Translations under genes and position numbers: made by a program
Source of the DNA: Bacteroidota bacterium
Lineage (GTDB): Bacteria > Bacteroidota > Bacteroidia > Bacteroidales > UBA12481
Reading direction: 5' to 3'
Assembly (NCBI GenBank): GCA_030592205.1
Contig: JAUVKA010000089.1
Location: 1 to 10,772, forward strand
Length of the DNA: 10,772 bases
The notes under the pieces: model-generated
The model's input: only the letters and a program-made list of their open reading frames with translations
The model's database searches: none
Told to the model about the DNA's origin: nothing
Shown here: piece after piece, positions 5,752 through 10,772 of the stretch
How positions within the stretch are numbered: position 1 is the first letter of the stretch
Layout: every line of letters begins with the position of its first letter

Positions 5752-8019
5752 TTATTGTTTACTTTTTTTGTTTCCCAGGAAACCTGGTTCTGTAAGTAGG
5801 ATAATTGCCGGGATGAGAAATAGTGCTCCGATCAGGCAAGTTAGAATCGAAAGAGTAGTGAGAAAGCCGAAAAAACGAATTGGATTGAAGTTGCTGAACA
5901 GGAGGGCTGAGAATCCTATCATTACGGATATGGCGTTGAATGTTATCCCTTTGCCCGTGGTGGTCAAGGTATGAATAATTGCCTCCTTGGTGCTTTTCCC
6001 AGATTTAATTTCTTGCTGATGTCTCCATAAATAGTGAATAGTATAATCAACTCCCACTCCAATCATTATTGACGAAAGCAGGGCAGTTGCTGCGTCAAGC
6101 TTGATTCCTAACCAACCCATCAGACCAAATAATAGAATACAGGCAAAAAGGAGTGGTACCAGGGCCAATGCACCGGCCTTCCATGACCTAAAGATCAAAA
6201 TGATAAGCAGGCAGACAATGGTCAGAGCGAATGCCAGAGAGCGATTTTGGCCACGGATCAAGGTATCAGTCATTTCGGCAGAGATCAAGCCAATTCCACC
6301 AATCCTGACAACAGCAGGATCATCATTGGTCAGGCTTTTAATTTTCTTTGCGATTTTTAGCACTTGAACGCTCGAAGGATCTCTTATCCTAATTATCATT
6401 TGTGCATTTTCATAAGAAAAATCTACGAGTTGCTCAAAATCCGAAGGATCACCACTAAAACTATATAGTTCGAAGTATTGTGCTACGGCATTCCGGCTTT
6501 CCGGGATCTTATTGTATCCAGGATCTGATGGATCTAATATGCTTTTGCTCATTATTTTAACAATACTGGCAATGGATATTACCTGTCCTACACCTGTACT
6601 GCCCTTTAATTCTTCTTCCACATGCAGCATCCTTCCCAGGAGTTGTGGGTCCTTTATATCACCGGCATAATGGATTGAAATTGTTTGTGATCCACCCATA
6701 TGCTTATCTATCAGATCGGAACTTTTCCTGACAATGTGGTCTTTAGCAAAGAATTTAACCGTATTCCCTTCTACCTGCAGCTTGAAAATCCCAACTACCA
6801 TAAAAACCACAAGAGCAAATGCAGCGGCCAATATTATTTTTGGGTGTTTAATCAATTGGGAAGCAATAAGGTTAAGCCCTTTTTCCAGTAAACCAATTGT
6901 TTTTTCTGTTGACTTTTTTGATGTTTTATAAGCTGAGAGATAGGCAGGGATATATAACAGACTCATAATAAGGGCCCAGGCTATTCCAATTCCTGCTAAG
7001 ACTCCTACTTGTTTGGCAGGTACAATTATATGGCTTAACAAACCCAGGATCCCCGCTATAGTTGTTGCTCCTGTGAGGATTACAGGTTTTGCCAGTACTT
7101 TCCACAAGGCTATGATTTTTTCTCCTCCTGATAGTTTTCTATAGTCTTGCCTTTCCAGTTCGAGGTGTCTGTTATAAATATGGATACCATAATTATTGGC
7201 AATTGCAATCAGCATTATTGGAAGGAGGACACTTACAATGGTAAGCTTCCATCCAAATATCGGCAAAAGGCCCATGGATACGAAGATGGACATTATTACA
7301 ATGCTAAACGGCAAAAAAACTCCGTTAAAACTTCGAAATGAGACCCATAGGATGAGTATCATTAGAGCCAGGGCCATAGGCAGCAGGAATATCAGATCTC
7401 TGTTGATGTCTGAACTGATAGCCTGACTGACTACTACTAATCCTCCCAAATAAACTTTCTCAGTTCCGGGGAATTTATCCACAACCTCCTGAATGGCACT
7501 GAGGATAGATTCGTCGTTTACCTCTTTTTGCAAAGAGGCAATAATGGCAGTGTATTGAAAATTAGAGGATACAATAACCTTGTAGACGAGCTCATTATTA
7601 GTCAGTTCCGATCTGAGGATTTGTTTTTGTTTATCTGTTTTAGGGATTCTTTTTATTGCCGGATCAACGATCATCATTCCATCTTCTCCCTTGATGGATT
7701 TTGAGCTGAAAAGCGAGAGGGTATTCTCGATATCAGATATTTTATTAAGGGCCTTTTCGATAGATTTTACCCGGCTCAGAGTTTCCTTCCGGAGGACATC
7801 CTCAGCCTCGAAAAGCAATACTATATTATCGCTGCCGCCAAAAAGGTTTTCTATACTATCAGTATTTAGTCTTGAGGGCATGTCTAATGGAATAAGGGCT
7901 TCAACCTCAGAATCTATTTCCATCCGGGGCAGGAAAAGACCCATGCCAATCGCAAAAACCCAACATAGAATCATTACCGCAATACGGTTTTTATGGATTG
8001 CGTGTGCAAACTTCCTCAT
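5752..8019 (-). CDS. RND superfamily (MMPL-type) exporter
   Basis: A 755-residue inner-membrane transporter of the RND superfamily (COG1033 type), expected to move a hydrophobic substrate using the proton gradient. The layout is the duplicated RND plan: TM1 (12-30), a periplasmic domain (about 31-205), TM2-6 (206-365), TM7 (393-412), a second periplasmic domain (413-590) and TM8-12 (594-742). The second half has the expected IMIGVGVDYTIHYLWR (651-666), with Asp658-Tyr659 as the proton-relay pair. The matching place in the first half reads IAIANNYGIHIYNR (271-284), so the Asp is replaced by Asn276. The cytosolic loops after TM4 and TM10 carry the usual amphipathic helix, then GATT and TTTGKGITFNA. 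The gene lies between DUF2141 (6-base gap) and the LolA-like partner. It is shorter than the drug-efflux RND pumps (about 1000 residues), as is normal for this group. Confidence 0.93.
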   Translation of the reverse strand: MRKFAHAIHKNRIAVMILCWVFAIGMGLFLPRMEIDSEVEALIPLDMPSRLNTDSIENLFGGSDNIVLLFEAEDVLRKETLSRVKSIEKALNKISDIENTLSLFSSKSIKGEDGMMIVDPAIKRIPKTDKQKQILRSELTNNELVYKVIVSSNFQYTAIIASLQKEVNDESILSAIQEVVDKFPGTEKVYLGGLVVVSQAISSDINRDLIFLLPMALALMILILWVSFRSFNGVFLPFSIVIMSIFVSMGLLPIFGWKLTIVSVLLPIMLIAIANNYGIHIYNRHLELERQDYRKLSGGEKIIALWKVLAKPVILTGATTIAGILGLLSHIIVPAKQVGVLAGIGIAWALIMSLLYIPAYLSAYKTSKKSTEKTIGLLEKGLNLIASQLIKHPKIILAAAFALVVFMVVGIFKLQVEGNTVKFFAKDHIVRKSSDLIDKHMGGSQTISIHYAGDIKDPQLLGRMLHVEEELKGSTGVGQVISIASIVKIMSKSILDPSDPGYNKIPESRNAVAQYFELYSFSGDPSDFEQLVDFSYENAQMIIRIRDPSSVQVLKIAKKIKSLTNDDPAVVRIGGIGLISAEMTDTLIRGQNRSLAFALTIVCLLIILIFRSWKAGALALVPLLFACILLFGLMGWLGIKLDAATALLSSIMIGVGVDYTIHYLWRHQQEIKSGKSTKEAIIHTLTTTGKGITFNAISVMIGFSALLFSNFNPIRFFGFLTTLSILTCLIGALFLIPAIILLTEPGFLGNKKSKQ

Positions 8020-8025
8020 AATGGC

Positions 8026-8472
8026 TTATCTATATCTTACAATGATTTTGATTTTAGTTATACCTTCTTTGATCTCAAAGAGACATTTTTTGCATGGTGG
8101 TGCCTTTAATATTGGCTTAATATTGTTGCTGAAGCCAAATCCTTCAAGAGGAAGTCCTAATTTGTTATAATCCATGTCGCCTGAATCATTTTCATCATCT
8201 AATAAAGCCAGAGCATATTTTCCGGGATTCAGGGAATCAATCTTAAAAACTACTGAATTATTTTTGATGTTTTTCTTTGAGACTTTAATATCTCTAAATT
8301 CCGGTTTTGCCTGCCGTGGGAAATGATCTGGCGAATCAAATATTGAAAGAAGTATATGCCCCTGGTTTGATCGGATATTACAAATCTCAATTTCAAGTTT
8401 TGCCTGTCCCGTCATTTTAGGAGAATGCAGGGCACAAATTGCAAGTATCAGTATGAAGGCAATTTTGTTCAT
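8026..8472 (-). CDS. DUF2141 family secreted protein
   Basis: A 148-residue small protein with a signal peptide (1-23) and a single beta-sandwich-like domain of the DUF2141 family. The hallmark is clear: PGKYALALLDDENDSGDMD followed by KLGLPLEGFGFSNN (83-117). The acidic stretch D92-D101 resembles a calcium-binding loop. The function of the family is not established. It ends with PPCKKC (125-130), a CxxC motif that I do not recall as typical of the family. The start is the ATG at 8472, whose A is the last base of the TGA stop of the preceding barrel gene (TGATG), so translation is probably coupled. A TTG one codon upstream is less likely. Its place between barrel and exporter suggests a periplasmic accessory role in the same export route. 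Confidence 0.87.
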   Translation of the reverse strand: MNKIAFILILAICALHSPKMTGQAKLEIEICNIRSNQGHILLSIFDSPDHFPRQAKPEFRDIKVSKKNIKNNSVVFKIDSLNPGKYALALLDDENDSGDMDYNKLGLPLEGFGFSNNIKPILKAPPCKKCLFEIKEGITKIKIIVRYR

Positions 8473-9848
8473 CAAAAGCTAATCCTGAATTCCATGAATG
8501 GACCATTGAAGATATTGCTGATCCAGTCGAATCGTGTATTTTCCGGGCCGGAATAATGTTCATATCCAGCCAGACATTCAATTCCATCTGCCAGCTGATA
8601 AGTGATCATTGGCCTGAGCATGAATTCTTCAGTAGTGATGTTATATAATCCGGCAAGTTCCAGTTCAAGAGTCTCATGAAACAAGGATAAAGATGGCCGA
8701 ACAAGCAGGCTATGGATCCATTCATCAGTCTGATCGTATAGTATTCGATTATAATATCTGATCTGGTTTCCCATCATGGTTTCGAGATATGGCCAGGTAT
8801 TGGGGTCTTGAAGAATTGCCGGATCAAATTCTCCTGGCGCATCAAGGGCTGTAAAGTCCATTATTTTCTTGCCAGTATATTCAAGGAGGATTCTTAGAGG
8901 TCCAAATGAACGGTCTAAGCCTATTGCCCAGGATAACTCTTCCATTGGTACAGCAGGATTTGTGAGATCCTCTTCTGGCTGTTTCCATGCAATTTCGCCT
9001 CTAAACCCAACATCACCAAGGTTTACTGCAAAATCTGCACCTATAGTCGACTGCTTGAATGCGCTGGGTATCAATTGTATGGTGAAGTCGGTAAATGGGG
9101 GTTGGGGTAAACTGCCCGGTAGCAGTCCCGGCATGGCGTCATAACCGCTAAAATATGATAACGAGCCTTCAATCTTATTGAGAACGATATCTATTTTACA
9201 CCCGAGAGATCCATTTTTCAGATTGGGTGAAGGATAGTTTCCATCAGTAAAGCTTACAAATTCAGGCAGGTCAAGTAGATCAAAGCGATAAACTGAAGGT
9301 AGATAAAAGGGTACCCAATCCATTTCAATATGGAGAAAAGAGCTAGGATGGAATCGGCCGGTTAATACCAGGTTGCCAAGGCGCCTGTCATCCTCATTAG
9401 GGCTCCTGTTGAAATAGTCATAAGGGCTTAGATTCTGTGTAGGATTAAAAGCATCTGCCCGCCCCCAAACCTTAATCTGTTTGCCAAACCTGAAATCAAA
9501 CTTGTTTATATATAGGTCAACATAAGCTTCGCGTAGGTCAAAAAGTGAGGTAGTATGACCTTCAAAATAGCCCGAACGGAACCTGATATCTGCATAAGCT
9601 TTCCCCCATTTATTGGGTTTAGCTGTCAACTTGAGTGCAGATTCACCATATCCGCTTTTAATTTCTGCTTCATCCCTGGAATCCCATCCGGCATACAAGG
9701 TTCCACGCATGTAACCTCCAATGTCGAGGATTCCTGTTCCCTTATTATCCACATCTGTCAGGGTGGAGGAGAATAAGCCTTGTCCGCTTAATGGTATCGA
9801 ACAGATAAATATAATTGGGATAATAAGCCTTCCTGAAATTTTGTTCAT
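8472..9848 (-). CDS. Outer-membrane beta-barrel protein of the export operon (DUF1302-like)
   Basis: A 458-residue protein with a signal peptide (1-23, hydrophobic 8-20, ending SGQ). The mature part has the alternating pattern of a transmembrane beta-barrel and ends in FMEFRISF, with the terminal Phe needed by BAM. REAYVDLYINKFDFRFGKQ, then VWGRADAFNPTQNLSPYDYF (106-146) resembles the signature of DUF1302-like barrels, in which a G(K/R)Q-VWG-AD motif is common. It has no TonB box or plug. Being first gene of an operon with an RND/MMPL exporter and a LolA-like carrier, it is the likely outer-membrane exit or acceptor. I chose the ATG at 9848 because it starts directly at the signal peptide; a GTG at 9914 would add 22 residues from non-coding-like sequence. 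The exact family is not sure; an unrelated porin-like barrel is the alternative. Confidence 0.83.
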   Translation of the reverse strand: MNKISGRLIIPIIFICSIPLSGQGLFSSTLTDVDNKGTGILDIGGYMRGTLYAGWDSRDEAEIKSGYGESALKLTAKPNKWGKAYADIRFRSGYFEGHTTSLFDLREAYVDLYINKFDFRFGKQIKVWGRADAFNPTQNLSPYDYFNRSPNEDDRRLGNLVLTGRFHPSSFLHIEMDWVPFYLPSVYRFDLLDLPEFVSFTDGNYPSPNLKNGSLGCKIDIVLNKIEGSLSYFSGYDAMPGLLPGSLPQPPFTDFTIQLIPSAFKQSTIGADFAVNLGDVGFRGEIAWKQPEEDLTNPAVPMEELSWAIGLDRSFGPLRILLEYTGKKIMDFTALDAPGEFDPAILQDPNTWPYLETMMGNQIRYYNRILYDQTDEWIHSLLVRPSLSLFHETLELELAGLYNITTEEFMLRPMITYQLADGIECLAGYEHYSGPENTRFDWISNIFNGPFMEFRISF

Positions 9849-9872
9849 ATAGTTTTTTAGTACTAAAACTAT
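9849..9872 (-). promoter_or_regulatory. Hairpin directly before the barrel-gene start codon
   Basis: The perfect 14-base palindrome TTTTAGTACTAAAA (9855-9868) is flanked by ATAG and CTAT (9849-9852 with 9869-9872), giving an 11-base-pair stem with a 2-base bulge. On the message it ends at the base before the AUG, so it could control ribosome access to the whole operon, or be a DNA operator. Confidence 0.45.
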
Positions 9873-9931
9873 AGCTAAACGGGCTCTGTGTCGACCGGAA
9901 TATGCGGGTCGCACAAGTTATCCCCCCATAC

Positions 9932-9960
9932 CTGTCATGCCAGACTATTAAAACAGTCAT
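9932..9960 (-). promoter_or_regulatory. Direct-repeat candidate operator, ATGACTG/ATGACAG
   Basis: On the minus strand ATGACTG (9960-9954) and ATGACAG (9938-9932) lie 22 bases apart in the same orientation, about 85-110 bases before the barrel-gene start. Direct repeats about two helical turns apart suit AraC-family dimers, and such a regulator is encoded immediately upstream. I found no convincing -33/-7 pair between this site and the gene, so the assignment is weak. Confidence 0.3.
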
Positions 9961-9992
9961 TGTAAGGCTCTTAAGCAGGGGGCTGTTAGGTG

Positions 9993-10014
9993 AGAAAATG
10001 GGTGCAACCCACTT
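9993..10014 (-). terminator. Intrinsic terminator overlapping the AraC-type stop codon
   Basis: On the minus strand AAGTGGGT, a TGC loop and ACCCATTT make an 8-pair stem (one G-U pair), followed by TTCT. The first two As belong to the TAA stop codon. The stem is short and the U-run poor, so termination may be partial. It separates the regulator from the export operon. Confidence 0.5.
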
Positions 10015-10772
10015 AATTCGTACCAGGCAATTGACGAATAAAATCAGATGGTGTGAGACCGGTGATTTTTTTAAATACAGAATTGAATGTTGATTTGGAA
10101 TTAAAACCGCTCTCAAGGGCAATGGCGAGAACGGTGAATTGCATATTTTCAGGTTTATTCAAACTATCAATAAAGGTTTTTACTCGATACTCATTTATAT
10201 AGGTGTAGAAGTTTTTTCCAAGTTGGGTATTCAGGGCTTGGGTTAGGTGATGTTTGGGCACTCCAAGGTGTTTTGCAACATTTGCAAGTGATAGCTCAGG
10301 AAGCAGATATAATTTTTCTGTTTTCATCAATTTCTCCAGTTTTGATACCAGCGATTTTAAACTGGAGGCACTTAATCCTGATTTTGCATACTTAACCGGT
10401 TCTTCTTCCTGTGTGCAAAGCATGGATGGGAATCCTTCCGGATAGCGATTATATATGGATGCCTGGCGATAACCATAAAAGCTGAAAGCAAAAGAGAAAA
10501 GAGTTAGGCCAATATAGGTGAATATCCTGGGATCAAAGGGTACGGAAATCACAAAAATATTAATTCCTGATGTCACAAAGGTCAGAAAATAAGAGATATA
10601 CACAGTTAGTATGATAAAGAAGAGCCATGTCAGAGTAATGCGGCTTGACCGGTAGGAGAATTGCTCTGTAATCCTTTTTCGGTGCCTTAGAACAAGTATC
10701 AGATCAAGAAAAGTGTAAATTGTGATGGAGCTTAAAATCAGTATATTATACAGGGAACGGGCAAACCAACTC
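10013..10772 (-). CDS. Membrane-anchored AraC-family transcription regulator (N-terminus beyond window edge)
   Basis: The reading frame is open from the right edge to the stop at 10013, giving at least 252 residues; the GTG at 10603 is internal, not the start, because hydrophobic coding sequence continues above it. The visible N-terminal part has about three to four membrane segments (roughly 6-29, 45-68 and 70-100 of the visible fragment), ending in the GYRQASIYNR motif that I associate with Bacteroidota regulators having a multi-helix membrane sensor. The last 100 residues are an AraC/XylS DNA-binding domain with two helix-turn-helix units: LSLANVAKHLGVPKHHLTQAL, then the signature GFNSKSTFNSVFKKITGLTP, SDFIRQ. 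It therefore senses something in the membrane and binds DNA directly. Its neighbour in the same direction is the export operon, a reasonable target; self-regulation or a distant target is also possible. Confidence 0.9.
   Translation of the reverse strand, partial: SWFARSLYNILILSSITIYTFLDLILVLRHRKRITEQFSYRSSRITLTWLFFIILTVYISYFLTFVTSGINIFVISVPFDPRIFTYIGLTLFSFAFSFYGYRQASIYNRYPEGFPSMLCTQEEEPVKYAKSGLSASSLKSLVSKLEKLMKTEKLYLLPELSLANVAKHLGVPKHHLTQALNTQLGKNFYTYINEYRVKTFIDSLNKPENMQFTVLAIALESGFNSKSTFNSVFKKITGLTPSDFIRQLPGTN

Noticed and set aside
7691..8170. 159-codon plus-strand reading frame
   Set aside because: It is antisense to the MMPL and DUF2141 genes, both of which have strong family motifs; the frame is a shadow.
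9892..9911. CGACC/GGTCG inverted repeat in the gap before the barrel gene
   Set aside because: Only five pairs with a 10-base loop and no other supporting signal; likely chance.
9849..9915. GTG start at 9914 for the barrel gene, and a GTGCGAC string at 9914-9908 resembling a group II intron 5' end
   Set aside because: The extension would put 22 residues before a complete signal peptide. The intron idea rests on seven bases; no domain V or reverse transcriptase is present.
9745..10122. 125-codon minus-strand reading frame spanning the gap between the regulator and the barrel gene
   Set aside because: It overlaps the end of the AraC-type gene and the signal-peptide region of the barrel gene in another frame, and its sequence has no domain character.
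10013..10603. 196-residue version of the AraC-type regulator starting at GTG 10603
   Set aside because: The frame stays open to the window edge and encodes more membrane segments above that GTG, so the gene is partial rather than short.

Overview
The window looks like chromosomal DNA of a member of the Bacteroidota. The support is a moderately AT-rich composition, start codons without a recognisable Shine-Dalgarno sequence, a promoter-like TTG-N19-TAnnTTT arrangement, a membrane-embedded AraC-type regulator and a lipoprotein GH29 fucosidase. I could not test this placement by a database search. All genes I accept lie on the minus strand, so they are described from high to low coordinates.

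10772-9849: the C-terminal part of a membrane-anchored AraC-family regulator runs off the right edge. A small terminator overlaps its stop codon. A 164-base gap follows, with a candidate direct-repeat operator and a hairpin that abuts the next start codon.

9848-4941: a tight four-gene operon encodes an outer-membrane beta-barrel protein, a small secreted DUF2141 protein (joined by a TGATG stop/start), an RND/MMPL exporter (6-base gap) and a LolA-like periplasmic protein (22-base gap). Together they supply inner-membrane, periplasmic and outer-membrane parts, so I read them as one trans-envelope export route for a lipid or other hydrophobic cargo. No biosynthetic gene is visible to name the cargo.

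4940-4602: 339 bases without a gene. This holds an isolated hairpin and a strong 16-base inverted repeat that encloses a candidate promoter for the next operon.

4601-454: a metal-uptake operon encodes an outer-membrane porin-like protein, a ZnuA/TroA-type metal-binding protein and two paralogous ABC-3 permeases. The ATPase subunit is absent and must come from elsewhere if the transporter works.

463-391: a degenerate 7-base tandem array starts in the last codons of the second permease and fills much of the following gap.

322-1: the N-terminal third or less of a GH29 alpha-L-fucosidase lipoprotein, cut by the left edge.

The most interesting points are the ATPase-less metal operon led by its own outer-membrane protein, the operator/promoter arrangement in front of it, the four-gene export operon beside a membrane-bound regulator, and the heptamer array at the end of the permease gene.
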